Assembly (NCBI RefSeq): GCF_028690125.1
Contig: NZ_JAQVBV010000009.1
Span: 1 to 64,000 of the forward strand
Length of the DNA stretch: 64,000 bases
From: Bacteroides sp.
Lineage (GTDB): Bacteria > Bacteroidota > Bacteroidia > Bacteroidales > Bacteroidaceae
Direction: 5' to 3'
Each line of letters opens with the position of its first letter. Position 1 is the first letter of the stretch. Below the pieces are notes generated by a model. The model saw only the letters and a list, made by a program, of their open reading frames with translations, was not told where the DNA came from and made no database searches. This document shows, one piece after another, positions 54,598-63,517 of this stretch. The position numbers and the translations under genes were made by a program.

Positions 54598-55410
54598 TTA
54601 GATAGAGAATGCATCAAAACCACCGTCGATAACTGCTACTGTACCTGTTACGAAGTTAGAAGCGTCACTAATCAAGTAATGGATTGTTCCGTAAAGGTCT
54701 TCCGGTTCACCAAAACGATTGAAAGGAGTATGAGCCAAGATCGTTTTTGAACGGTCGGTCAATGAACCGTCAGGGTTGGTCAGCAATGCACGATTCTGAT
54801 CGGTCAGGAAGAAACCCGGAGCAATCGCATTTACACGTAGACCGTTACCGAATTTCAAAGCCAACTCACCAGCCATGTATTTAGTAAAATTCGCAATAGC
54901 TGCTTTAGCTGCACCATAACCGACAACACGAGTCAATGGACGAAGAGCGGATTCAGAACAGAAGTTTACAATAGAACCTTTCTTTTGTTCAACCATCACC
55001 TCGGCAAATACCATTGTTGGCAATACTGTACCAAACAGATTCAAATCTACTACTTTCTTGAAAGCGTCTACTTGCAGATCAAAGAATGTTTTATCCGGCG
55101 CGATAGTAGCTCCTGCCATGTTTCCACCGGCAGCATTGAGCAACACATCAATACGTCCGTAAGTCTTCATAATCTCTGCTTTATTACCTTGCAAGATTTC
55201 TTTGTCCATTACATCTGTATATAAGAACATAGCTTCATTACCTTCAGCTTTTATACTCTCTACCAAAGCTTTTCCAGCCTCTTCACTTCTGTCGAGAATC
55301 ACTACTTTTGCACCTTCTTTTGCAAGATAAGCAGCAATTCCTTTACCCAAGATTCCTGCTCCACCGGTGATAACAATAACTTTGCCTTTTACATTAAATA
55401 ATTCATTCAT
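54598..55410 (-). CDS. SDR-family D-mannonate oxidoreductase (fructuronate reductase)
   Basis: A classical short-chain dehydrogenase of 270 residues. NAD(P) site GGAGILGKG (about 16-24), NAAGGN motif, catalytic Ser in NFCSESAL and Y-x-x-x-K in YGAAKAA. The neighbour UxuA strongly suggests fructuronate reduction to mannonate, a step done by UxuB in E. coli, which belongs to a different family. So it is a non-homologous replacement in the same pathway. Second gene of the operon, 22 bases after lacI. Confidence 0.87.
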   Translation of the reverse strand: MNELFNVKGKVIVITGGAGILGKGIAAYLAKEGAKVVILDRSEEAGKALVESIKAEGNEAMFLYTDVMDKEILQGNKAEIMKTYGRIDVLLNAAGGNMAGATIAPDKTFFDLQVDAFKKVVDLNLFGTVLPTMVFAEVMVEQKKGSIVNFCSESALRPLTRVVGYGAAKAAIANFTKYMAGELALKFGNGLRVNAIAPGFFLTDQNRALLTNPDGSLTDRSKTILAHTPFNRFGEPEDLYGTIHYLISDASNFVTGTVAVIDGGFDAFSI

Positions 55411-55432
55411 AACTTCTTGATTTTTATATTGT

Positions 55433-56506
55433 TTATAACATATTATTCAGATAATATTTCAAGTTCTCTTTTAAGAGAATATCAATGGGCATCAGGTTTA
55501 CTTTCTCCAAACTCTGTTTAAACAACAGATGATTACATAAAGATTTGATACCATCATATCCCTGTTTTTCAGGGCGTTGTGCAACTAATGCAGTTATCAC
55601 CCCTTCAGAAAGCAACTGTGTATTACGTTTGATTAGATCATAACCAACCAGTTTTACAGACTTCATTTCTCTCGCCTTTAAGTAATTCCCCAAAATATAA
55701 CAAGTTGAATTAAAGATAACAGCACCTGCAATATTCGGATTCATTCCAAATATCTCATCTAATTTCATGAAATTGTATACCGAATCATCAATTTTTAGTT
55801 CTACTTCATACAGCTTTCCGCCGAAACCAATTTCATTCAGATAGCGGCAAAAACCTTCTCTGCGGTTCTTTCCTTGATTAGAGTCATTCTTCCCATTATG
55901 AGTAATTCGCGCCATCAGAATATCGGAAGTAGAAGAAAGTCTGTCTGTCAGCAATCGGGCAGCAATTACTCCTGCATCATAGGATTCCGTTCCGTAATAA
56001 GCCAATTGATGTTGTCCTTCAATATTGGAATCTACATAAACATAAGGTATATCATTCTTATCCAGTTCCAAGGAAAGACGAATCACAGAATCAGTAAACA
56101 AGGTAGCAATCAGTACTCCATCTACTCTCTCATCAAATAATTTACGAATTATATCATCAAACGTTTTATTATTATACTGGTCAAAAAAGAGCTTGGTAAT
56201 AGTTATGTTATAGGATTCCATCTCTAAAGCAGCTTTATCAATGCCTTCAGAAATAGCTTCCCAATATTCGCCTTTAGTAAAAGAAGGTATGATCGCTATA
56301 AAATGAAATTGTTTCTTCGAAGCTAAGGAACGTGCCATTAAATTAGGTTGATAATGAACCATTTCCAAAATTGCCTGAACCTTCTTTCTGTTTTCTTCGG
56401 ATACCCTCCCACGATTATGGATGACTCTATCTACCGTACCGACAGAGACTCCTGCCATCTTGGCAATATCTATAATACGAATATTTGAGAATTCTTTATC
56501 CATCAC
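55433..56506 (-). CDS. LacI-family regulator of the uronate operon
   Basis: A 357-residue regulator with an N-terminal LacI helix-turn-helix (residues 10-50: DIAKMAGVSVGTVDRVIHNRGRVSEE) and the hinge helix (about 55-62, LMARSLAS). The periplasmic-binding-like effector domain follows. The recognition helix reads VGTVDRV. It is the first gene of the operon with the SDR and UxuA genes, so it likely senses a uronate or mannonate. Two palindromes in its upstream region fit its binding sites. Confidence 0.92.
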   Translation of the reverse strand: MMDKEFSNIRIIDIAKMAGVSVGTVDRVIHNRGRVSEENRKKVQAILEMVHYQPNLMARSLASKKQFHFIAIIPSFTKGEYWEAISEGIDKAALEMESYNITITKLFFDQYNNKTFDDIIRKLFDERVDGVLIATLFTDSVIRLSLELDKNDIPYVYVDSNIEGQHQLAYYGTESYDAGVIAARLLTDRLSSTSDILMARITHNGKNDSNQGKNRREGFCRYLNEIGFGGKLYEVELKIDDSVYNFMKLDEIFGMNPNIAGAVIFNSTCYILGNYLKAREMKSVKLVGYDLIKRNTQLLSEGVITALVAQRPEKQGYDGIKSLCNHLLFKQSLEKVNLMPIDILLKENLKYYLNNML

Positions 56507-56532
56507 TAAATAAATAACTTATTATTCGTCTG

Positions 56533-56581
56533 CAAATTTAAAATGAATTATTGAATCAAACAAAAGTGTGTGCGCACACAC
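56533..56581 (-). promoter_or_regulatory. Promoter and LacI operator of the uronate operon
   Basis: On the minus strand TTTG (complement of 56561-56564), 20 bases, then TAAATTTG (complement of 56533-56540), a good Bacteroides promoter. The perfect 16-base palindrome GTGTGTGCGCACACAC at 56566-56581 sits directly upstream of the -33 element. Size and CG centre are typical of LacI-family operators. Confidence 0.78.
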
Positions 56582-56771
56582 ATTCAAGCATAAATATCAT
56601 ATATATTTATATATCAACATTTTAAAAGAACAAGCAACAAAGATATCTGTTGTTAAACATAATAAAAAGTACAAATTTAATAATAGAAGAAGAGAAATAT
56701 CCTTTATTTATTGGGGAATAAGAAAGAAATATTACGCAAAAGAAAAGAATAATATAAATAAATCATCAAAA

Positions 56772-56787
56772 TGTGTACGGACACACA
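56772..56787. promoter_or_regulatory. Second LacI-type operator candidate
   Basis: TGTGTACGGACACACA, a near-palindrome with arms TGTGT and ACACA and centre CG, about 206 bases upstream of the first operator. DNA looping between the two is possible. The rest of the gene-free span 56507-56985 shows no gene. Confidence 0.6.
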
Positions 56788-56879
56788 GAAACATCCATAC
56801 TTAAACAGAATGAGAATCGTATCAATAATAGCTTTATCTCAAAGAACAAAAATGCTAAATAATGCAATTAGAAAAAAGC

Positions 56880-56929
56880 GGATTATAGAGATTAAACAGA
56901 GTTGAAATAATAAATCCCCTCTATAATCC
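56880..56929. repeat. Inverted repeat upstream of the small membrane protein cluster end
   Basis: Arms GGATTATAGAG (56880-56890) and CTCTATAATCC (56919-56929), 11 bp with a 28-base loop, downstream of the gene at 56986-57273. It may end that transcript; no T run is visible. Confidence 0.5.
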
Positions 56930-56985
56930 CATATAATCTGCATTCTTGAAATATAGTGTAGGACTCTTATATTCCTAACTATTTT

Positions 56986-57273
56986 TTATTTTTCTAGCTT
57001 TTCTTTTACTTTACCAGCCACTTTATCTGCTTCAGCAGCAACCTGATTGGCAACCTGTGCCCCTGCTTCTACAGCTCTCACACCCAAATGTCTTGCTCTT
57101 CTTTCAGCATCAGCTGCTGCCATTTCAGCATCCTGACCGATACGATGGATAGCATCATAAATATCGTTTTCTAATTTCTTCACTTTAGCAGTGCGTGATA
57201 GACGATAAGCCACCGCACCTAAAATAGACCCGATTCCAAGTCCAATCCAAAAACTTCCATGTCTACATTCCAT
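56986..57273 (-). CDS. Small membrane-anchored coiled-coil protein
   Basis: A 95-residue protein with an N-terminal hydrophobic segment (WIGLGIGSILGAVAYRL, about residues 8-24) and an alanine- and charge-rich helical remainder with 11-residue-like periodicity (AEMAAADAERRARHLG, AEAGAQVANQVAAEADKV). It resembles YtxH or late-embryogenesis-like stress proteins. No known enzyme motif. It lies 47 bases after the GlsB-type gene, on the same strand, probably in one stress transcript. Confidence 0.7.
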   Translation of the reverse strand: MECRHGSFWIGLGIGSILGAVAYRLSRTAKVKKLENDIYDAIHRIGQDAEMAAADAERRARHLGVRAVEAGAQVANQVAAEADKVAGKVKEKLEK

Positions 57274-57320
57274 AATTAAGTTTCAAGTTTTAATTGGTTA
57301 AAAATATAATGATTATGATT

Positions 57321-57557
57321 TTACCTAAATAAAGAAGCAATCCATAACACTAGGATAGCTCCCACAGTAGCAGTTATCAAACTACCAATCAATCCGGAAG
57401 CAGCAAGACCGAAAAGACCGAATACCCAACCGCCTAATATTCCTCCGAGAATACCAAGCAACAAGTTTATGATAAGACCGAAGCCTCCTCCACGCATGAT
57501 TTTGCCAGCCAGAAATCCGGCTACAATACCTATTATGATATACCAAATAAAGCCCAT
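57321..57557 (-). CDS. GlsB/YeaQ/YmgE family stress membrane protein
   Basis: A 78-residue inner-membrane protein with three hydrophobic segments and many glycines, opening MGFIWYIIIGIVAGFLAGKI and continuing with GGGFGLIINLLLGILGG. This matches the transglycosylase-associated family, GlsB/YeaQ/YmgE, induced under stress in many bacteria. Role unknown. First gene of the small pair. Confidence 0.9.
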   Translation of the reverse strand: MGFIWYIIIGIVAGFLAGKIMRGGGFGLIINLLLGILGGILGGWVFGLFGLAASGLIGSLITATVGAILVLWIASLFR

Positions 57558-57662
57558 ACTATTCTCCTTTTTTTAAACTAAGAACAGTAGGTAGAAAGGA
57601 AAGTTCAATCATTCAAAAATGAATTAACGACAATTTAGAATACTTAGTTTTAAGGTTTGCAA

Positions 57663-58817
57663 TTATCCATTCTTCCGGTTTTGAAAATAATCTGCCAGAA
57701 AGATAAGTTGAGCAACAGTTCTACTAATATTTACTTTTGCCATTTCCGGTTTGATAGCCTCTTCTAAAGGCATAGGACTGGGAACAATGGAATAAATCCC
57801 CTGAAAACCCGCTTGATTCAAGATTTCGGTATCTTTTACACTACCTGCCACTACAACTACGGGGATTGATTGTTTCCGAGCTTCTTCGAGAACACCCGAG
57901 GGTACTTTTCCCATCAAAGATTGTTGATCTACACATCCTTCTCCAGTGATAATTAAATCGGCTCCTTTAATTCTTTCACTGAAATTTAATGTTTGAAGTA
58001 ATAACTCAATTCCGGGTTTCAATTCAGCATTCATAAATGCAAGAAAAGCTCCTCCCAAACCTCCGGCAGCTCCTGCACCCGGCACATGAACTATTTTTCT
58101 TCCGGTTGTCGATTCAATGATTTCAGACAAAGAGTGCATTCCCCTATCCAACTCTTCAATCATTGCATTATCCGCTCCTTTCTGACGGGCAAAGATATGT
58201 GCGGCTCCTTGTGGACCATAAAAAGGATTGCGAACATCACAGGCTATAGTAAAATGAGCATTTCTTAAAGCCGGGTGAAAAGAAGAGCAATCGATAGAGG
58301 CTACTTGGTTCATGATCTTCCCACCGGTTCCTAAAGCTTTTCCACAATCATTCACCAAACGAATCCCCAAAGCTTGTAACATACCAAGCCCGGCATCGTT
58401 AGTAGCACTCCCACCAATACCTATGATAAATTTCCTACATCCGTGATCCAAAGCATCTAAAATCAATTCTCCTGTTCCGAAAGTAGTGGTCAGCATAGGA
58501 TTTCGTTCCGACTCCCTTAATAAAGGCAGTCCGTTTACAGCAGCCATTTCAATCAAAGCTGTCTCTCCATCTCCCGAAATTCCGTAATAAGTCTTTATTT
58601 GACGCATCAGAGGATCGTTTGCCAAAACCTCTCGATAAGTACCATGAGTAGCTTCAACTAAGATTTCCAAGATACCTTCACCTCCGTCGGCTATCGGAAA
58701 ACGGATCACGTCACAATCCGGACAAATTTTCTTAATTCCTTCTTCGGCAGCTTGCTCTACCTCGGCAGATGACAGACAGCCTTTAAAAGAATCCATAGCA
58801 ACTACTACTTTCTTCAT
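57663..58817 (-). CDS. glxK: Glycerate kinase
   Basis: A 384-residue type II glycerate kinase (GarK/GlxK family) that makes phosphoglycerate. Key segments are VVVAMDSFKGCLSSAEVEQA at the start, PIADGGEGILEILVEA, GIGGSATNDAGLGMLQALG, and PGAGAAGGLGGAFLAF. In E. coli this step ends glucarate and galactarate breakdown, so it complements the uronate genes next door. Promoter: TATATTTG on the minus strand (complement of 58839-58846), 22 bases upstream. Confidence 0.92.
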   Translation of the reverse strand: MKKVVVAMDSFKGCLSSAEVEQAAEEGIKKICPDCDVIRFPIADGGEGILEILVEATHGTYREVLANDPLMRQIKTYYGISGDGETALIEMAAVNGLPLLRESERNPMLTTTFGTGELILDALDHGCRKFIIGIGGSATNDAGLGMLQALGIRLVNDCGKALGTGGKIMNQVASIDCSSFHPALRNAHFTIACDVRNPFYGPQGAAHIFARQKGADNAMIEELDRGMHSLSEIIESTTGRKIVHVPGAGAAGGLGGAFLAFMNAELKPGIELLLQTLNFSERIKGADLIITGEGCVDQQSLMGKVPSGVLEEARKQSIPVVVVAGSVKDTEILNQAGFQGIYSIVPSPMPLEEAIKPEMAKVNISRTVAQLIFLADYFQNRKNG

Positions 58818-58838
58818 ATCTTTTCAAATTAACTGTGA

Positions 58839-58875
58839 CAAATATATCGAGAAACAGGAAGTTTACCTACCTTTG
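58839..58875. promoter_or_regulatory. Divergent -7 boxes of glxK and the MFS exporter
   Basis: Minus strand TATATTTG (complement of 58839-58846) for glycerate kinase; plus strand TACCTTTG at 58868-58875 for the exporter, 42 bases before its ATG. Neither has a clear TTTG at -33. Confidence 0.6.
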
Positions 58876-58916
58876 CAGCCAATTTTTCAGGAACATTTCA
58901 AAAAGAAATAGGTATT

Positions 58917-60122
58917 ATGGCACAAAATCAAGAACAACCTGTCGGAAAAATTACATTTTCCATTTTAATAGCGTTGAGTCTTTCACATTGTCTCAATGAT
59001 TTGTTGCAATCCGTCCTCTCAGCGTCCTATCCATTATTCAAAGATGATTTGTCGCTTAGTTTTGCCCAGATCGGTCTGATTACATTGGTTTATCAGTTAT
59101 CTGCATCCGTATTTCAGCCAATTACCGGGATCATTTTCGATAAACATCCTATAGCTTGGTCATTACCCATCGGAATGAGTTTCACTATGGTTGGATTAGT
59201 CAGTCTGGCTTTTGCTACTAATCTTCATTGGATATTACTTTCGGTGTTCTTAATTGGGATTGGCTCTTCAGTTCTGCATCCTGAAGCATCTCGTATTACC
59301 TTTTTGGCTTCGGGTGGAAAACGTGGACTTGCACAATCTTTGTTTCAGGTAGGCGGTAATTTTGGTGGCTCGTTAGGTCCTTTGTTAGTAGCCCTACTTG
59401 TCGCACCTTATGGAAGACAACATATTGCAATCTTTGCTTTTGTTGCGTTGGCTGCTATTGGAGTGATGTATCCCATTTGTAAATGGTACAAATCTTACCT
59501 GACGCGTATGAAGACACAAACTATCAGCGTCAGAAATACAATGAAACTTCCCTTGCCTATGGACAAGACAGCTATTTCCATTGGTATATTGCTGATATTG
59601 ATCTTTTCGAAGTATATTTATATGGCAAGCTTGACGAGTTTTTATACTTTCTACCTGATTCACAAATTTAATGTAACCGTACAAGAGTCACAGCTATATT
59701 TATTTATATTTCTGTTCGCCACAGCTATCGGAACATTAGTAGGAGGACCTTTAGGAGACCGTATCGGTCGGAAATATGTTATTTGGGCTTCTATTTTAGG
59801 CGCAGCCCCATTTAGTTTACTAATGCCACACGCCGGTCTGGAATGGACCATTATTCTCAGTTTCTGTGTGGGATTAACTCTTTCTTCAGCTTTTCCTGCT
59901 ATTCTGTTATATGCACAAGAGTTACTTCCCACAAAGCTCGGACTGATTTCAGGGCTTTTCTTTGGATTTGCCTTCGGAGTAGCCGGTGTTGCTTCGGCTG
60001 TATTGGGAAACATGGCGGATCATTATGGTATAGAAGCTGTTTATAATGTAGTTGCTTATATGCCATTATTAGGATTAGTCACTTGGTTCTTACCGAATTT
60101 AAAGAAAAAGCAAAAGATATAA
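58917..60122 (+). CDS. fsr: MFS transporter, fosmidomycin-resistance (Fsr) type
   Basis: A 401-residue inner-membrane transporter with twelve transmembrane segments. The segments SHCLNDLLQSVLSASYPLFK and FSFAQIGLI-like SFAQIGLITLVYQLSASVFQP, then LGIGSSVLHPEAS and FQVGGNFGGSLGP are typical of Fsr, which exports the DXR inhibitor fosmidomycin in E. coli. The natural substrate is unknown. Single gene. It is 21 kb from the DXS-like gene at 35389; a link is not shown. Confidence 0.88.
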   Translation: MAQNQEQPVGKITFSILIALSLSHCLNDLLQSVLSASYPLFKDDLSLSFAQIGLITLVYQLSASVFQPITGIIFDKHPIAWSLPIGMSFTMVGLVSLAFATNLHWILLSVFLIGIGSSVLHPEASRITFLASGGKRGLAQSLFQVGGNFGGSLGPLLVALLVAPYGRQHIAIFAFVALAAIGVMYPICKWYKSYLTRMKTQTISVRNTMKLPLPMDKTAISIGILLILIFSKYIYMASLTSFYTFYLIHKFNVTVQESQLYLFIFLFATAIGTLVGGPLGDRIGRKYVIWASILGAAPFSLLMPHAGLEWTIILSFCVGLTLSSAFPAILLYAQELLPTKLGLISGLFFGFAFGVAGVASAVLGNMADHYGIEAVYNVVAYMPLLGLVTWFLPNLKKKQKI

Positions 60123-60141
60123 TCTATTTTCAATTAAGTAC

Positions 60142-61629
60142 TTATTTATCAATATCTAATAAAACTTCATAAGTCATATTAGGTTTAAAATCCGGATTAT
60201 AAATAATAAGGAAATTCTCATCCACCGCTGTTTTCCAGTTTTGGCCGGCGGCTAAACGAGGATTCTTCAAACGTTCAAGGAAGAAATAACTGAAGGGTAA
60301 ATCCAGCACATGCTCTTCTTTAAACTTATCGCCTTTCATACGCTCCAAACTAAAATTTTCGTTTGTTTTAATCGTGACAATACACTTCTTACCTTTTACT
60401 TTAGACATCACAGTAAAATCAGTTTCACCCGGAACTTCCTGCAAGCGAACTTCCCACTTCGGATCACCATAATAAGCCAAAACATCCCGATCATGCCAGA
60501 ACCCAATTTGATCTTGTGTCGGTTTTTGTCCGTTCATTGCCTCTGATATCCTCTTTCCTGCAACAGAAAATTCACTTCCGGAAAAAGTAGGATAGTTTTC
60601 CTTTATCAGAGAAGGATACCATTGGTATTGCTGGTACAAGAAATCCTGTTGATTCATGTATATAGCCTCTGCTAACGTATAACGCCCCGGATTGGTTACC
60701 CAATACTTCAAACCACCCCAACCGTTACGTCCATGCCAAGTGGTCACCACGTAGCCGATCATTGTGGCTGCATTAGCACTATTCATCCAGGCAATAGCCA
60801 TACTCTCTTTAGTGTTGTTCACGTTTCCGATCAAGCAATTACCCACAGCAAAATACACTTTCCGTTTTCCACTCTCTTTCAAATCCCAAGTTGTATTGGT
60901 AAAATGATCCAAAGCGTACAATTTTCCATTTTTTGCCATAAGATTTCCCAATGAAAATGGCATTTCCAAGTTTCTCTCTGTTGCATGAGCAGCGGTCAAG
61001 ATTAAATCCGGATTATATTCAGCATAAATATCCGTGAATTTTTTCAATACAGTCTTCGGGTCAATCTCATAAGTCTGTATCTCCGCATCTCTACCTTTCT
61101 TTTCTCCCCACAAACCGGAAGAATGATCGTCCACCCAAGCATAATTATTAAACCACTTGGCACTATTCAACTCCATAATAGTAGCCACCGCATCCTTAAT
61201 AAACAAGGGTTCGGTACTATTATTTACCATCTTCATAGCCACATCGGCATCATAACCCGTGATAATTCCCCATATAAAATCAGCAAAAATGTCATCATCC
61301 ACTTCACGACTCATTTGATGCATATCAATCACATAATCCCGTCCTAAGTTTTCTGGCTTCTCAACAATAGCCACGTAACGCGGGTGCACACGCTGAAGAT
61401 TAGCTAAACTTTCCCGGGGAGCTTTCTCGTAAAACAAAACCTCTGCATGATGCTTTTTCTGTAAAGCATTTACTACTTGCATCCAAGCTATATCATTCTG
61501 TACATCTTTGGAGGCTAACACTACATACTCATTTCGGGTATTACCGTTTCCGTTCTTTTTTTTGGCACTCAACGGTATCACTGAAATCATTAAACACAAT
61601 AAAATTGATAATCGGTAAACCTGTTTCAT
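60142..61629 (-). CDS. Secreted protein with possible caspase-like (C25/gingipain-like) fold
   Basis: A 495-residue exported protein with a signal peptide (residues 1-22). Its body resembles a C25-type peptidase core: a strand ending ILTAAHAT with a His (about residue 227), then a strand ending FAVGNCLIG with a Cys (about residue 269), about 40 residues later. This His-Cys arrangement and order is that of clan CD peptidases. I cannot confirm activity, and the MIGYVVTTWHGRNGWGG region is unlike gingipain. It lies between a decayed remnant near the SusCD genes and the Fsr gene. Without a search it is best called a putative clan CD-like secreted protein. Confidence 0.5.
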   Translation of the reverse strand: MKQVYRLSILLCLMISVIPLSAKKKNGNGNTRNEYVVLASKDVQNDIAWMQVVNALQKKHHAEVLFYEKAPRESLANLQRVHPRYVAIVEKPENLGRDYVIDMHQMSREVDDDIFADFIWGIITGYDADVAMKMVNNSTEPLFIKDAVATIMELNSAKWFNNYAWVDDHSSGLWGEKKGRDAEIQTYEIDPKTVLKKFTDIYAEYNPDLILTAAHATERNLEMPFSLGNLMAKNGKLYALDHFTNTTWDLKESGKRKVYFAVGNCLIGNVNNTKESMAIAWMNSANAATMIGYVVTTWHGRNGWGGLKYWVTNPGRYTLAEAIYMNQQDFLYQQYQWYPSLIKENYPTFSGSEFSVAGKRISEAMNGQKPTQDQIGFWHDRDVLAYYGDPKWEVRLQEVPGETDFTVMSKVKGKKCIVTIKTNENFSLERMKGDKFKEEHVLDLPFSYFFLERLKNPRLAAGQNWKTAVDENFLIIYNPDFKPNMTYEVLLDIDK

Positions 61630-61720
61630 CTTACAATATATTATATAAAATACAAAAAGAGTCTAAGCGTAATTAACAACACAGTAAATTGCTATTTACA
61701 TAATCAGACATCGGGAAATT

Positions 61721-61890
61721 CTACGCAATATAGGCAGAACTTTTGATACGTTCGTTACCAAGTTGAAGATTTGCTTCCTTTTCACCTTTTGGACGATAGA
61801 TAGCAGGAAGGTTGATAGTCTTGCCCTAAGGTATAAGTTACTGAAGTAACATAAGGATTCCATGTCTTCCATCCATTAGTAGTTTGCCAA
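61721..61890 (-). pseudogene. Short degraded protein remnant beside the SusCD locus
   Basis: On the minus strand, open readable segments NGWKTWNPYVTSVTYTLG and, in another frame, TINLPAIYRPKGEKEA then LQLGNERIKSSAYIA with a TAG at 61721-61723. The composition suits the end of a secreted outer-membrane or lipoprotein, and one frameshift joins the two. The parent family is not recognised. A TATCTTTG box at 61891-61898 (complement) stands just upstream. The gene-free span 61630-62021 holds nothing else except the terminator. Confidence 0.4.
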
Positions 61891-61942
61891 CAAAGATATA
61901 AATATATCTTATACTTTACTCATTTTGATAGACAGTAATATG

Positions 61943-61981
61943 AAAAAATAGCCGGTATGCGTCATCCCGACGTATACCGGC
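61943..61981 (-). terminator. Rho-independent terminator of the susCD operon
   Basis: Arms GCCGGTATGCGTC (61951-61963) and GACGTATACCGGC (61969-61981) with one mismatch and a five-base loop. On the minus strand TTTTTT follows. It is 40 bases after the SusD stop. Confidence 0.88.
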
Positions 61982-62021
61982 CCACAAGTTAAGGTCAAAG
62001 TCAAAAAATCAAGAGAGCTAT

Positions 62022-63506
62022 TTAAATATTCGGGTTAGCATTTGTTTCCTTATCCGGAATGGCATACAAATAGTAAGTGCTATTTGGAGTAAATGGTTTT
62101 TTGTTAGGGAACTTAAGGAACCAATGTCCCAACGGATTACGTTTAGCAAAAGTACCGTCTTCCTGCAAACAATCAACCTGGGTCTTTTGTACTTCTTCCG
62201 ATAGAGCAGTACGTTCTACTGCTTGCTGTGTACGAAGTACATCAGTAATGCCAAATCCTTCTCCCCAAAGTTCACGACGACGTTCCATCAGAATTTCTTT
62301 GATCACATCGTTTTCGGATTTACCGGTCAGATCGTAATCACCTACTCCACGTGCTTGGCGCAATGCATTCAACGGTATGATAGCTTGCTGCAATGCTACT
62401 CCGTCACGAACTTTTGCTTCCGCTTCTATCAGATACATTTCAGCAGCACGCATCAGTACGATATCAGCTGTATCATCTGCGCGCATTTGAAATTTCTTAT
62501 ATCCCAAGTAACCTTCACGCATCCATTGAAACAGGGGTAGACGAATATCTCCCTCCGTAAATGTATCTTTCAAATGAGGATCTGCCATAAAACTACTATA
62601 TCCACCAACATATATCGGATCTAAATACAAAAAGTTATAACTCGCATCCGATTGAGAAGGAATCTGCGGAAACCCCCATATCCATTCCTTATTGGATACG
62701 TTATTAAAACCTCCATATTCAGCCGTAGTTGTCATTAACGAATATCCTTCGCGGGCAGCTTCCGCCGCTTTTGCAGCTTCTCCCCATTGTCCGGTCAATA
62801 AATAAGCACGAGCTAAAAGCCCATTGATGACTGCCGTATTGGGTTTAAACTTCTGAATATCGCCACCACGAGCATAATTCTTGAGATAATCTTGCGCCAG
62901 ATTCAAATCGTCAAAGATACGCTGATACACTTGTGCTACAGATGACTTTCCTTTTGGCACTGAGGTATAGGTATTAGGTTCTGTATAAATAGGAACGCAA
63001 GAAGCGTCTTTATCCTTCAGATAAGTAAACTGATAATGTTGCACCAAATGCAAATAACAAAATGCCCGCAAAACCAGTGCTTGTCCTTGTGACTGTCGGA
63101 GTTTTTCCGAGTCACCTTTTATAGAAATAGCTATATTACAGTTATCAATCGTCTTATACATCAGATACCAGGCAAATGCAGTTCTATTGTTGGAAGGAAT
63201 TGCCACATCATTAAACTGGTATGAAGAATTGAAACCGTATTTCGGACGGGAAACAACATCACTCGCCATCATATCATCCTGACATTGAAGGGCGCGATAA
63301 CCAACATTGGCAAGCGTACTGGTATATTCAAACAAGTTATACCATGCACCATTAAAAAGCGCTTCTGCATTTCCCGGAACAGGAACTTTATCAGAATCTA
63401 CCGCATCTGTAGGGTCTGTATTCAAGAAACTACTGCTGCAACTCGTCACCAGAAAGAGTCCGGCAACCGCTGCCAAAATGGATTTTATTTTTATCTTTTT
63501 CATCAT
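62022..63506 (-). CDS. SusD/RagB-family nutrient-binding lipoprotein
   Basis: An outer-membrane surface lipoprotein, 494 residues, which caps a TonB-dependent transporter and binds glycans or peptides. The lipobox is LVTSCSS (Cys at about residue 23). The N-terminus FLNTDPTDAVDSDKVPV and the central TPR-like helices (GLLARAYLLTGQWGEAAKAA) are typical of the family, as is the C-terminal EILMERRRELWGEGFGITDVLR. The partner SusC gene lies directly upstream. The substrate cannot be deduced from the sequence. Last gene of the operon inside the window. Confidence 0.95.
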   Translation of the reverse strand: MMKKIKIKSILAAVAGLFLVTSCSSSFLNTDPTDAVDSDKVPVPGNAEALFNGAWYNLFEYTSTLANVGYRALQCQDDMMASDVVSRPKYGFNSSYQFNDVAIPSNNRTAFAWYLMYKTIDNCNIAISIKGDSEKLRQSQGQALVLRAFCYLHLVQHYQFTYLKDKDASCVPIYTEPNTYTSVPKGKSSVAQVYQRIFDDLNLAQDYLKNYARGGDIQKFKPNTAVINGLLARAYLLTGQWGEAAKAAEAAREGYSLMTTTAEYGGFNNVSNKEWIWGFPQIPSQSDASYNFLYLDPIYVGGYSSFMADPHLKDTFTEGDIRLPLFQWMREGYLGYKKFQMRADDTADIVLMRAAEMYLIEAEAKVRDGVALQQAIIPLNALRQARGVGDYDLTGKSENDVIKEILMERRRELWGEGFGITDVLRTQQAVERTALSEEVQKTQVDCLQEDGTFAKRNPLGHWFLKFPNKKPFTPNSTYYLYAIPDKETNANPNI

Positions 63507-63517
63507 TTATATTGCAT

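Noticed and set aside
58917-60122. Functional link between the Fsr exporter and the DXS-like gene 21 kb away
   Set aside because: Fosmidomycin hits DXR, not DXS. The exporter lacks the shared operator and has a separate promoter, so proximity alone is not evidence.
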